Assembly (NCBI RefSeq): GCF_902499075.1 | Contig: NZ_CABVPP010000025.1 | Coordinates: forward strand, 1 to 64,000 | DNA from: Burkholderia pseudomultivorans | Lineage (GTDB): Bacteria; Pseudomonadota; Gammaproteobacteria; Burkholderiales; Burkholderiaceae | Direction: 5' to 3' | Length of the DNA: 64,000 nt | Shown here: in pieces, positions 51,101 through 57,644 of the stretch | Numbering within the stretch: the stretch's first letter is position 1 | Layout of the letters: each line of letters starts with the position of its first letter | The notes under the pieces: generated by a model | Databases searched by the model: none | What the model was told of the DNA's origin: nothing | The model's input: the letters and a program-made list of their open reading frames with translations, nothing else | Made by a program: the position numbers and the translations under genes

Positions 51101-51744
51101 GTCTCCGAGATCGCCTTGAAGCCGACCCACGCGCCCGAATAGCGCGACAGCGCCCAGCCGTACAGCCCGAATTCGAGCATGTCGGCGATGTTCGACGGGT
51201 TCACGACCGGCATGTGCCACGCGATCATCGCGAAATCGCTCTGGTGCGGCATCGACGACGACACGCAGCCGTGATCGTCGCCCGCGACCACGAGCACGCC
51301 GCCGTGCGGCGACGAGCCGTACGCGTTGCCGTGCTTCAGCGCGTCGCCCGCGCGGTCGACGCCCGGGCCCTTGCCGTACCACATCGCGTACACGCCATCG
51401 ACGGTGCGTTCGGGATCGGCCTCGACGCGCTGCGTGCCGAGTACCGCGGTGCCGCCGAGTTCCTCGTTGATCGCGGGCAGGAAGCGCACGCCGCTCGCGT
51501 CGAGCAGTTTCTTCGCCTTCCACAGCTGCTGGTCGACCATGCCGAGCGGCGAGCCGCGATAGCCGCTGACGAAGCCGGCCGTGTTCAGGCCCTGCGCGGT
51601 ATCGGCCGCGCGCTGCATCAGCAGCAGCCGCACCAGCGCCTGCGTGCCGGTCAGGAAGATCCGGCCGCGCGTCGCGCTCAGGTTGTCGGTCAGACGGTAG
51701 TCGGAAAGGGCGGGCGTGCCGTCGATCGGCAGGCGGGCTGTCAT
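48172..51744 (-). CDS. indolepyruvate ferredoxin oxidoreductase (fused IorA-IorB type)
   Basis: 1190 residues. It decarboxylates aryl-2-oxoacids from aromatic amino acids to acyl-CoA with electrons to ferredoxin. N-terminal pyrimidine-binding domain (LVRLLLMQRAADTAQGLNTAGFVSGYRGSPLG near 37-68), the ThDP/Mg motif GDGTYFHSG in the middle (near 510), a ferredoxin-like Cys set CEGCGDCGVQSNC near 645 and further cysteines near 675-690, then the gamma-like domain (VTGVGGTGVVTVGAL near 730). AGGAG precedes the ATG. Next to no other amino-acid catabolism gene; the long repeat region lies upstream. Confidence 0.93.
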   Translation of the reverse strand: MTARLPIDGTPALSDYRLTDNLSATRGRIFLTGTQALVRLLLMQRAADTAQGLNTAGFVSGYRGSPLGMVDQQLWKAKKLLDASGVRFLPAINEELGGTAVLGTQRVEADPERTVDGVYAMWYGKGPGVDRAGDALKHGNAYGSSPHGGVLVVAGDDHGCVSSSMPHQSDFAMIAWHMPVVNPSNIADMLEFGLYGWALSRYSGAWVGFKAISETVESGSTVDLDALQTHWPAPQGFTPPAGGLHNRWPDLPSLTIEARLAAKLDAVRHFARTNSIDKWIAPSAHANVGIVTCGKAHLDLMEALRRLDLTVADLDAAGVRIYKVGLSYPLEMTRIETFVDGLAEVLVIEEKGPVIEQQIKDYLYNRSDAARPRVLGKHDAAGACLLSELGELRPSRILPVFAEWLARHKPALDRRERVVDLVAPQILSNEADAVKRTPYFCSGCPHNTSTKVPEGSIAQAGIGCHFMASWMERDTTGLIQMGGEGVDWAAHAMFTNTKHVFQNLGDGTYFHSGILAIRQAVAAKANITYKILYNDAVAMTGGQPVDGSISVPQIARQVEAEGVSRFVVVSDEPQKYDGHHGLFPAGTTFHHRSELDAVQRELRETPGVTVLIYDQTCAAEKRRRRKKGEFPDPDKRLFINDAVCEGCGDCGVQSNCLSVEPLETLLGRKRRIDQSSCNKDYSCVNGFCPSFVTVEGAALKKAAGAAFDEAALAVRVDALPVPATHLDAAPYDMLVTGVGGTGVVTVGALISMAAHLEGKSASVLDFMGFAQKGGSVLSFVRIASNDHWLNQVRIDTQQADVLLACDMVVGASAEALQTVRHERSRIVVNTHRIPNASFVQNPDANLHADALLEKMRHAAGDGFLSSCDAQALAAKFLGDTIGANILMLGYAWQLGLVPVSLAAMMRAIELNNVAVPMNKLAFSVGRMAAGDAAGLDALWNARHTAAAHAAPQTLDELVADRETRLHAYGGARYVERYRALVGAARAKGDDTLTRAVATTFYRLLAVKDEYEVARLYADGAFRTALEAQFEGVPGQDYRVKFNLAPPTVAKAGRDGSAPRKRVFGQWMWPVFGVMARVRGLRGTWLDPFGRTVERRMERALADDYETTLTRAFAVTTAGNAALVVQLAELHARVRGFGHVKLRNLAGVKRTERELALQLGIDAATSAAVQHALDEMKGAGMLKGIPVVVAK

Positions 51745-52081
51745 GGGGACGTCTCCTGATTTGTGCTGTTCTGGCTGCGCGGCGCGGCGTCGGGCGACGT
51801 CGGGCCGGCGGCAGCGCGATGGCTCTATTTTTTCGCGCGCAGCCGAGAATGTTTTTTCTCATCTTGCGCGGACCGCGCGGTGGCGAGAAAAACTGCGCAG
51901 CTTTTGGCGCGGATTTGAGAGAGTTTTCGCGCAGCGCCGGATCGGTCGGCGGTACGTGCCGGAACGGGGTGGCGGCATTGCCGGTCGCGACGGCGGCGGC
52001 CGGCGGGGATGGCGGCCGCGGGTTGGAAGCAGCCGGCTGTGGGCCGTGCGGCCAGGGTTTCGGGCGATTCGCGGCGGCATC
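51745..52081. other. upstream region of the oxidoreductase, before the repeat array
   Basis: No gene seen. The first ~150 bases include AT-richer patches (GGCTCTATTTTTTCGCG near 51823, GAATGTTTTTTCTCATC near 51848) that may hold the minus-strand promoter. GC-rich unique sequence then runs to the first repeat copy. Confidence 0.45.
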
Positions 52082-52139
52082 CTCACCGTTGCCGCGCACA
52101 GCGTTTCGAGTGTCGCGGAAGGCCGGATGTCCACATTGC
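52082..52139 (+). repeat. array copy 1
   Basis: Left block with CCGCGCACAG in place of GAAATGCACAG; right block has ATGTCCACA instead of ATATCCACA. Confidence 0.8.
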
Positions 52140-52154
52140 AGCTCGGCGGGCACC

Positions 52155-52210
52155 CTCACCGTTCGGTTGCACAGCGTTTCGGGTGGTTTTCACTCGGCGG
52201 CCGGATGATG
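52155..52210 (+). repeat. array copy 2 (right block lost)
   Basis: Left block with TTGCACAGCGTTTCGGGT, longer spacer, then CCGGATGATG where CCGGATATCC is expected. Copy 3 begins immediately, as if a deletion joined them. Confidence 0.7.
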
Positions 52211-52267
52211 CTCACCGATGAAATGCACAGAGATGCGAGTGATTGCCGGAAGAGGATATCCACATCG
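52211..52267 (+). repeat. array copy 3
   Basis: CTCACCGATGAAATGCACAG, GCGAGT, 15-nt spacer, ATATCCACATCG. Confidence 0.9.
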
Positions 52268-52298
52268 GCATTGGCCGAATCATGCGATTGCGCATGCT

Positions 52299-52355
52299 CT
52301 CACCTTGCAAATGCACAGGCGTTCGAGTGGTCGGTCGAGCCGGATATCCACATCG
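52299..52355 (+). repeat. array copy 4
   Basis: CTCACCTTGCAAATGCACAG, TCGAGT, 15-nt spacer, ATATCCACATCG. Confidence 0.9.
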
Positions 52356-52455
52356 GAAACCGGCTTCGTTCATTGAACGCGGGTTGCGTTTGATGGACAA
52401 TGCGCGGCGCGGCGGGCGATGAAAATCCGCCCCTTGCTCGGCCTGCTCTCCGATG

Positions 52456-52511
52456 CTCACCGTCGAAATGCACAGCGCGTCGAGTGGCTTCGGAGGCGGG
52501 ATATCCACATG
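52456..52511 (+). repeat. array copy 5
   Basis: CTCACCGTCGAAATGCACAG, TCGAGT, 15-nt spacer, ATATCCACATG. Confidence 0.9.
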
Positions 52512-52633
52512 CGCGCGCATTCGTCGGGCGATCGGGAGGCCGCGCTCGTCGCGGAAAATGCCTGCCGCGCCGAATCGCTGCAACCGCGGGGCAGCCCCGC
52601 TGCATCGACGTTGCGCGCGATTGCGCAGCGACG

Positions 52634-52690
52634 CTCACCATCGAAATGCACAGGGTTTCGAGTGGGCGCGGAGGCCGGATATCCACATCG
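52634..52690 (+). repeat. array copy 6
   Basis: CTCACCATCGAAATGCACAG, then GGTTTCGAGT; the TCGAAA/TTTCGA halves form a 6-bp dyad in this copy. Right block ATATCCACATCG. Confidence 0.9.
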
Positions 52691-52745
52691 GCGCCGCTGC
52701 CGCCGTTCGCTCGCGCGCCGGCGCGATGCGATTCATGTCAGGGAA

Positions 52746-53018
52746 TCATTCGCTCAGGATGTCCATCGAGCGAAGCGCGCTGTTTTCGTCGAAATCGCCT
52801 TCCCGATATATTCCGCCCGCGAGCCGCTCGCTGAATCCGGGCTTCGCTTTGACGAACCCGCAGTCACCTCCCGTCGCCAGCGCTTTTCCGTCCGGCAGCG
52901 GCGCAAGCGCGAAGCCGCTTCCCACCGCCTTGTTCATAGAACCGGTGGCGCACTGCGTACCGTTTTCCGCGTGGTTGAGATCAGCCGAATCGAGATCGAG
53001 GTTCTCGTGGGTCAGTGG
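52746..53018 (-). pseudogene. unrecognised coding-like fragment inside the array
   Basis: A minus-strand frame open for 90 codons between copies 6 and 7; the first ATG is at 52937 (63 residues, ending ALRSMDILSE). Composition is balanced and protein-like, unlike the Arg/Ala-rich shadow frames elsewhere, with AGSGFALAPLPDGKA-like and GGIYREGDFDEN segments. No domain is recognised. It may be the C-terminal remnant of a gene displaced by the repeats, and it accounts for the single large 488-bp interval. Confidence 0.35.
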
Positions 53019-53121
53019 CTATCGCGACGCGCTGCTCGGCATGATCGACCGGCAGTCGCGGAAAGCGAAAATCGAGGCCGCAGGCCGCCCCGTATGGCCC
53101 GCGCGCGATCATGCGCACGCG

Positions 53122-53178
53122 CTCACCGTTGCAAGACACAGGATGTCGAGTCGTTGCGACGGGCAGATATCCACAACG
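53122..53178 (+). repeat. array copy 7
   Basis: CTCACCGTTGCAAGACACAG, TCGAGT, 15-nt spacer, ATATCCACAACG. Confidence 0.88.
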
Positions 53179-53290
53179 CATGTCGGTCAGGTTGATTCGA
53201 GTCGCAGTTCGAAGCGGCTGGCGGAAGCACCAGCGCCTTGACGGCGCGAAACCCTTGCCCGGACGGCCTCTGCCGGCAGATGCGCACACC

Positions 53291-53346
53291 CTCACCATCG
53301 AAATGCACAGCGCGTCGAGTCGTTTCGAGCGGAGATATCCACATCG
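53291..53346 (+). repeat. array copy 8
   Basis: CTCACCATCGAAATGCACAG, TCGAGT, a 14-nt spacer (one base shorter), ATATCCACATCG. Confidence 0.9.
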
Positions 53347-53447
53347 ATGCTCGCCCGATCGCTCGGCGGCGGGCACGCGTCCGCGTCACGTCCAATACCG
53401 CGAGCATCCACGTCGAAATCCTCGTCCGGTGCGGCCGAACGCACATC

Positions 53448-53504
53448 CTCACCATCGGGACGCACAGCGATTCGAGTCTTTGCGTGAGCCGGATATCCAC
53501 ATCG
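53448..53504 (+). repeat. array copy 9
   Basis: CTCACCATCGGGACGCACAG, TCGAGT, 15-nt spacer, ATATCCACATCG. Confidence 0.9.
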
Positions 53505-53534
53505 CCCCATGCTTCGTCCACCCGATCGCTCGCG

Positions 53535-53591
53535 CTCACCGTCGAGATGCACAGCAATGCGAGTCTGCCCGGGTCTCGGTTATCCACATCG
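53535..53591 (+). repeat. array copy 10, with a perfect DnaA box
   Basis: CTCACCGTCGAGATGCACAG, GCGAGT, 15-nt spacer, then TTATCCACATCG. TTATCCACA at 53580-53588 is the exact consensus DnaA box. Confidence 0.92.
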
Positions 53592-53712
53592 AAACGCCGG
53601 CCCTGGTTCGATCGGCCACTCACCGTCGCGCGCGAAATGCGCGGCGAAGCGATCCTATCCGCGCCGCGGAAAAGCGCCCCGGGCACGGCCGTCACGCAGC
53701 GGACGGCTCCCT

Positions 53713-53769
53713 CTCACCGATGAAATGCACAGCGATGCGAGTCCATTCGCGGCCCGGATATCCACATCG
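53713..53769 (+). repeat. array copy 11
   Basis: CTCACCGATGAAATGCACAG, GCGAGT, 15-nt spacer, ATATCCACATCG. Confidence 0.9.
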
Positions 53770-53930
53770 CGACGCCAGCTTCGTCATACCGGACGCGCTT
53801 CGCACCCGTTCGAATACCGGATATCCACACGCCGCTGACACTCCGCCGGACCGCATTCCCGCGCATCGAATCGTGCGGGGGACCGGATACTACATCGAAA
53901 CGAGCGTTTCATCCCGTTGAATGTTCGACG

Positions 53931-53980
53931 CTCACCGTTGAAAGTCACAGTTTTTTGCGTCGATTCGATCCACGGTTCCC
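53931..53980 (+). repeat. array copy 12 (degenerate)
   Basis: CTCACCGTTGAAAGTCACAG is kept, but the middle becomes TTTTTTGCGTCGATTCG and the right block decays to ATCCACGG. It marks the array's end. Confidence 0.7.
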
Positions 53981-54111
53981 GCATCCCGGCCGCCGCATCG
54001 GCATCGGGAACCTGACGTGCATGCGGCGCTGTCCGACGCGCCCGCTCTGCACAATCTGTTCACGGACCGCCCTGTCATCCGGAAAGTCGTGTGGATTTTC
54101 ATTGCTAGTGC

Positions 54112-54131
54112 TTTTATAACTAGTTATAAAA
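54112..54131. promoter_or_regulatory. 20-bp AT-rich perfect palindrome
   Basis: TTTTATAACTAGTTATAAAA lies 150 bases before the GST gene and 130 bases past the last repeat copy. It is strikingly AT-rich for this genome. A DnaA-box-like sequence in reverse orientation (TGTGGATTT, 54090-54098) is 14 bases away. It could be an operator, an unwinding element, or part of a promoter. Confidence 0.8.
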
Positions 54132-54279
54132 ATCCGCCCTCATCCATACGCCTCCCGGACGATGTTGCCCAAAGAAATCAAAGTCCCGCTCCCTCCGCGC
54201 CGCCCGCCCCTGTCCGAACCGCCTTCGGTCGGGTACGCTTGAGCCTCCAGCGATACCGACACCCCGACGCGGAGGCGCG

Positions 54280-54903
54280 ATGAAGCTCTACTACTGGCCG
54301 AAAACCCGGGCGTTCCGGGCGCTGTGGATGCTCGAGGAGATCGGCGCCGTCTACGAGCTCGTACCGATCGACCTGCGCTCGCACGAACAGGGCAGCGACG
54401 CGTTCATCCAGGTCAATCCGATGGCGAAGCTGCCCGCGCTCGACGACAGCGGCGGCGGCGGCGCACCGTTCGCCGAATCGGGCGCCGTGCTGCTCTATCT
54501 CGCCGACCGTTGTCCAGCCGCCGGCCTCGGCGTCGCGCCGGACGATCCGCTGCGCGGCCGCTTCCTGCAGTGGATGTTCTTCACGCCGACCTGCCTCGAA
54601 CCGGCGATGGCCGAGAAATTCACCGGCGCGTCGGGCAACCCGGTCGCATTCGGCTGGGGCAACATCGCGCGCGTGCAGCGCGCGCTCGCGCAGACGCTCG
54701 CCCATAGCCCGTGGCTCGTCGGCGACCACTTCACCGCGGCCGACCTGCTGCTCGCCAGCACGCTGAAGATTGCGTTCGATGCCCGTCTGCTGCCGCACGA
54801 AGGTGTGCTCGGCGACTACGTCGCACGCGCCGAGGATCGCGACGGCTATCGGCGCGCAGCCGCGATCGAACAGCGCGAAGCGGCGCGCCTGCTGCATGCG
54901 TGA
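54280..54903 (+). CDS. glutathione S-transferase
   Basis: 207 residues. Thioredoxin-like N-terminal domain with a GST-type start (MKLYYWPKTRAFRALWMLEEIGAVYELV), the cis-Pro stretch NPMAKLPAL near 47-55 and the ES of PFAESGAVLLYLAD near 63-76 that binds glutathione. The all-helical C-terminal domain carries the FTAADLLLAS N-capping box near 149. Cytosolic; detoxification or a related thiol reaction, substrate unknown. Confidence 0.9.
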   Translation: MKLYYWPKTRAFRALWMLEEIGAVYELVPIDLRSHEQGSDAFIQVNPMAKLPALDDSGGGGAPFAESGAVLLYLADRCPAAGLGVAPDDPLRGRFLQWMFFTPTCLEPAMAEKFTGASGNPVAFGWGNIARVQRALAQTLAHSPWLVGDHFTAADLLLASTLKIAFDARLLPHEGVLGDYVARAEDRDGYRRAAAIEQREAARLLHA

Positions 54904-55037
54904 CGCGCGCGGCCGGCGCGCCTGCACCGCGACGGCCGGGCAGATCGCGACGCGCTCGACGTAACGCCATCCGCGCTGCGCATCGTCGCGGCGCGGCGGC
55001 GCATGGCGTGTCCCGCCCCGCCATCGGCAAAACGACG

Positions 55038-56012
55038 CTAGGCGCGCGGCGAAGCCTGCACCGCGCCGCCGGACACCACCGTCGCGCCCGGCAGCCCGCC
55101 GTCGCCGTCCGTGTCCGTGTCGGCCTCGACCGCGACGACCTCGTGAAAGTGCGTGTAGTCGATATGCGTGATGCCGCCCTCGTCGCGCATCAGATCGACA
55201 TAGCGGTGACGCCAGCGGATCTGCGCGTGCGTCCACTCGTGACGCGCCTGCATCACCTGCGCGGTGGTCTCGTCCGAACCCTCGATCCGAAGCAGCAGCG
55301 ACGCATCGCGCGCCGCGAGCGACTCGGGCGTCTCGCCGAACAGCGGGCTCGACTCGTCGATCACGTGCATCAGGTTCCAGCCGAGCAGGAAAATCGGATG
55401 CTCGCTGCGCACGAGCGGCAGGTCGTGGATCTTGCGCAGCGTGTAGCCCTCGTGCGTGGCTTCGATGCGCATCAGCCGCAGTTTCGCGCGCGCCTCCGCG
55501 ATCACGTTCTGGCGCGCGTTCGCGGCCCGCACCATCAGCGTCATGCGGCCGTTCAGCGGCCGGACGATCGCGTACCGCGCGAACAGGATCTTCGCCTGCG
55601 GACGGGAAAACCGCGCGAACACGAGGCCCGTGGCCAGCGCGATGCCCGACATCCCGATGAAGATCTCGAACGTCGCGACCAGGTGCGCATAGACGGTCTG
55701 CGGGTGCATGTCGCCGTAGCCGACGGTCGCGAGCGTCTCGACGCTGAAAAAGAACGCGCCGCCGAAGCCGGCCGGCGACTGGTTCGCAATCGGCGCATGG
55801 CCGAGCAGGTAGAGCGTCGCGAAGCCGCCGTTGAGCAGCAGGAACAGCAGCGCGAGCGACAGGAAGAACACCGGCCAGCTCACCGTCAGCGCGCGGTGAT
55901 AGAGGTCGCGCCAGCCGAGCGGCGGCATCCCGTACGCGACCACCGGGCGCGTGCCCGACCAGATCTTGCGGCCACGGCCGCGGGAGGCTGAGGAGGACGA
56001 ATCGACGTTCAT
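55038..56012 (-). CDS. inward-rectifier potassium channel (KirBac1.1-type)
   Basis: 324 residues. Two transmembrane helices (about 46-70 and 110-134) flank the pore helix and the selectivity filter TVGYGD at 96-101. The large cytoplasmic beta-sandwich Kir domain (about 140-300) follows. From memory it aligns along its length with KirBac1.1 of B. pseudomallei, including IANQSPAGFGGAFFFSVETL and the FLLGWNLMHVIDESSPLFGETPESL stretch. The C-terminal tail is Asp/Gly-rich. It is monocistronic. The GST gene converges on it. Confidence 0.94.
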   Translation of the reverse strand: MNVDSSSSASRGRGRKIWSGTRPVVAYGMPPLGWRDLYHRALTVSWPVFFLSLALLFLLLNGGFATLYLLGHAPIANQSPAGFGGAFFFSVETLATVGYGDMHPQTVYAHLVATFEIFIGMSGIALATGLVFARFSRPQAKILFARYAIVRPLNGRMTLMVRAANARQNVIAEARAKLRLMRIEATHEGYTLRKIHDLPLVRSEHPIFLLGWNLMHVIDESSPLFGETPESLAARDASLLLRIEGSDETTAQVMQARHEWTHAQIRWRHRYVDLMRDEGGITHIDYTHFHEVVAVEADTDTDGDGGLPGATVVSGGAVQASPRA

Positions 56013-56118
56013 CGCGCGGCGCCTGAAGCAGGGAGGCGATGAGCGTAGCACGCGCGACGGCGCCCGGGAATGCGCGCCGACGCGAAGCAGGTACGAGGCG
56101 CCGCATGCCGGGCCGGCG

Positions 56119-56145
56119 AAAAAAACCGGCCGCGTGGGCGGCCGG
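56119..56145 (-). terminator. intrinsic terminator of the sulfate-binding protein gene
   Basis: On the minus strand CCGGCCGC/GCGGCCGG arms (56126-56133, 56138-56145) are followed by seven T's (56119-56125). It lies 35 bases after the stop at 56180. Confidence 0.93.
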
Positions 56146-56179
56146 CTTCGTTCGTATCGTGCGGCGCGATGCGCGGCCG

Positions 56180-57196
56180 TTACTTCCGGTCGACGATCAC
56201 GCGATCGAACGTGCCGCCGTCGGCGAAGTGCGTCTTCTGCGCGTTCGCCCAGCTGCCGAAGACCTGCTCGACGCTGAACGTCTTCAGCGGCTTGAATTCG
56301 GCCGCATGCTTCTTCAGCACGTTCGCGTCGCGCGGCCGCAGATGATGCTGCGCGATGATCTCCTGCGCTTCCGGCGTGTACAGGTAGTCGAGATACGCCT
56401 GCGCGACCTTGCGCGTGCCCTTCTTGTCGACGACCTTGTCGACGACGGCGACGGGCGGCTCCGCGAGGATGCTCGCCGACGGATACACCGCGTCGAACGC
56501 CGCGCCCGACGCGCCGCTGTCCATCAGCGCGACCTCGTTCTCGAACGTGACGAGCACGTCGCCGATCCCGCGCTGCGTGAACGTCGTCGTCGCGCCCCGG
56601 CCGCCCGAGTCGAGCACCGGCACGTTGCGGAAGATCGCCTTCTCGAAATCGAGCGCCTGCTGGTCGGTCGCGCCCTTCAGCTTCTGATAGCCCCACGCGG
56701 CCAGGTACGCGTAGCGGCCGTTGCCCGACGTCTTCGGATTCGCGATGATCACCTGCACGCCCGGCTTCGCGAGATCGCTCCAGTCCTTGATCGCCTTCGG
56801 GTTGCCCTTGCGCACCAGGAACACCATCGTCGTCGAGTACGGCGAGCTGCTGTCCGGGAAGCGGGCGCGCCAGTCCTTCGGCAGCAGCTGGCCGCGCTCG
56901 GCGAGCAGGTCGATGTCGTTCGGCTGGTTCATCGTCACGACGTCGGCCTGCAGCCCCTGCAGCACCGACAGCGCCTGCGCGCTCGACGCGCCGTGCGACT
57001 GCTTGATCGTGACCGTCTCGCCGGTCTTCTGCTTGTACGCGGCGGCGAAGCTCGCGTTGATGTCCTTGTACAGCTCGCGCGTCACGTCGTACGACACGTT
57101 CAGGATCGACGTGTCCGCGTGCGCGGCCGTCGCCGCCATGACCAGCGCCGCCGCGCCCGTGTGCAGCCAGCGGCCGATCCCCTTGATGCTTGCCAT
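56180..57196 (-). CDS. sbp: periplasmic sulfate-binding protein
   Basis: 338 residues. Signal peptide about 1-27 (GAAALVMAATAAHA). The mature protein has the SBP signatures LNVSYDVTRELYKDIN near 33-48 and SHGASSAQA near 67-75, whose serines contact sulfate. LADVVTMNQPNDID-like and NPKTSGNGRYAYLAAWG (near 153-169) follow. The start is the ATG giving MASIKG, which yields a proper signal; longer forms do not. No cysT/cysW/cysA genes adjoin, and it ends in its own terminator, so it is expressed alone. Confidence 0.92.
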   Translation of the reverse strand: MASIKGIGRWLHTGAAALVMAATAAHADTSILNVSYDVTRELYKDINASFAAAYKQKTGETVTIKQSHGASSAQALSVLQGLQADVVTMNQPNDIDLLAERGQLLPKDWRARFPDSSSPYSTTMVFLVRKGNPKAIKDWSDLAKPGVQVIIANPKTSGNGRYAYLAAWGYQKLKGATDQQALDFEKAIFRNVPVLDSGGRGATTTFTQRGIGDVLVTFENEVALMDSGASGAAFDAVYPSASILAEPPVAVVDKVVDKKGTRKVAQAYLDYLYTPEAQEIIAQHHLRPRDANVLKKHAAEFKPLKTFSVEQVFGSWANAQKTHFADGGTFDRVIVDRK

Positions 57197-57410
57197 CGTG
57201 ATATGCCCCGCTTCCAGTGTGGTGAATGTGCGTGGCGGCGCGCGCACGCACCGTCATCGAATCGTAAGCGGGCATTCTAGCGGCCGGGCGCGACGCTCCT
57301 TCCAATCTGTCGTGGAATGCAAATTACCAATTCTGCTAAACCGCGCCGGCTCTCGCGCGCATCCGCGATCCGGTGTTAAGATCGCCGCTCAGCCCACTTA
57401 CGGTTCCTCC

Positions 57411-57506
57411 ATGTCCGCTGCCCTGTGCTCGCTTCCGATCCTCGCCGCCGTCGCGGCAGGTACGCGCGCGGCCGGGCTGAAACTGAAAAAACGACTCCTC
57501 GACTGA
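57411..57506 (+). CDS. possible 31-residue leader peptide upstream of the DapA-family gene
   Basis: An ATG-to-TGA frame of 31 codons with a hydrophobic middle and a basic end (LKLKKRLLD). It starts about 28 bases after a TTAAGAT -10-like site. No good ribosome site precedes it. Its stop lies inside one arm of the hairpin at 57503. It may be a leader peptide, a tiny membrane protein or chance. Confidence 0.25.
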   Translation: MSAALCSLPILAAVAAGTRAAGLKLKKRLLD

Positions 57507-57544
57507 CGGGGATGTCGCGTCCCGTCAGGCGAATGCCGGACGGG
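57503..57544 (+). promoter_or_regulatory. overlapping hairpins in the DapA-family leader
   Basis: CTGACGGG (57503-57510) pairs with CCCGTCAG (57521-57528), or the same CCCGTC (57521-57526) pairs with GACGGG at 57539-57544. The two forms exclude one another. They follow the small ORF and lie 100 bases before the enzyme start. Confidence 0.4.
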
Positions 57545-57644
57545 ATGCCCGCAGGTCGTTTCTTTCTCCTCGCTTGCACGCCTCGATCCGGCTCTGCGCC
57601 GGCGGAACGGTTCCCACCATGCCGTTTCCACCATGAGGCTTTGC

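Larger units (their letters stand above)
52082..53980. repeat. array of twelve bipartite ~57-bp repeats, all in one orientation
   Basis: Each copy has a left block (consensus CTCACCRTYGAAATGCACAG, a few bases, then TCGAGT), a GC-rich semi-variable spacer of 14-15 bases, and a right block CGGATATCCACATCG. Left blocks start at 52082, 52155, 52211, 52299, 52456, 52634, 53122, 53291, 53448, 53535, 53713 and 53931. Right-block-only fragments are near 53808-53831 and 53882-53897. Intervals of 87-88, 157 and 178 bp each occur twice. Frames are not kept between copies, so this is not a protein repeat. Sequence between copies is unique and no intact gene is present. Confidence 0.93.
57197..57644. other. 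448-bp divergent region with a possible leader ORF (sbp / DapA-family)
   Basis: The sbp side has the AT-rich CAAATTACCAATTCTGCTAAAC (near 57320-57341), a plausible promoter or CysB-type region. Further on, GGTGTTAAGATCGCC (57373-57387) could be a -10 region for the plus strand, followed by a 31-codon ORF and hairpins described separately. Confidence 0.45.

Noticed and set aside
46373-52159. A 1928-codon minus-strand frame spanning the antiporter and the oxidoreductase
   Set aside because: Passes through two well-supported genes in other frames; composition is typical of a GC-driven shadow.
52419-53241. Two overlapping plus-strand ORFs of about 260 codons inside the repeat array
   Set aside because: They run through array copies in shifting frames and through unique spacers; spacer-length variation breaks any coding periodicity.
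52082-53980. CRISPR array
   Set aside because: Repeats are too long and diverged, intervals vary from 56 to 488 bp, repeats carry an internal variable segment, and no cas genes are present.
52082-53980. Integron attC cassette array
   Set aside because: No GTTRRRY/RYYYAAC core sites, no integrase and no cassette ORFs between copies.
52082-53980. Tandem small-RNA genes
   Set aside because: No promoter or terminator pattern per copy and no consistent hairpin; only copy 6 has a neat 6-bp dyad. Transcription data could reopen this.
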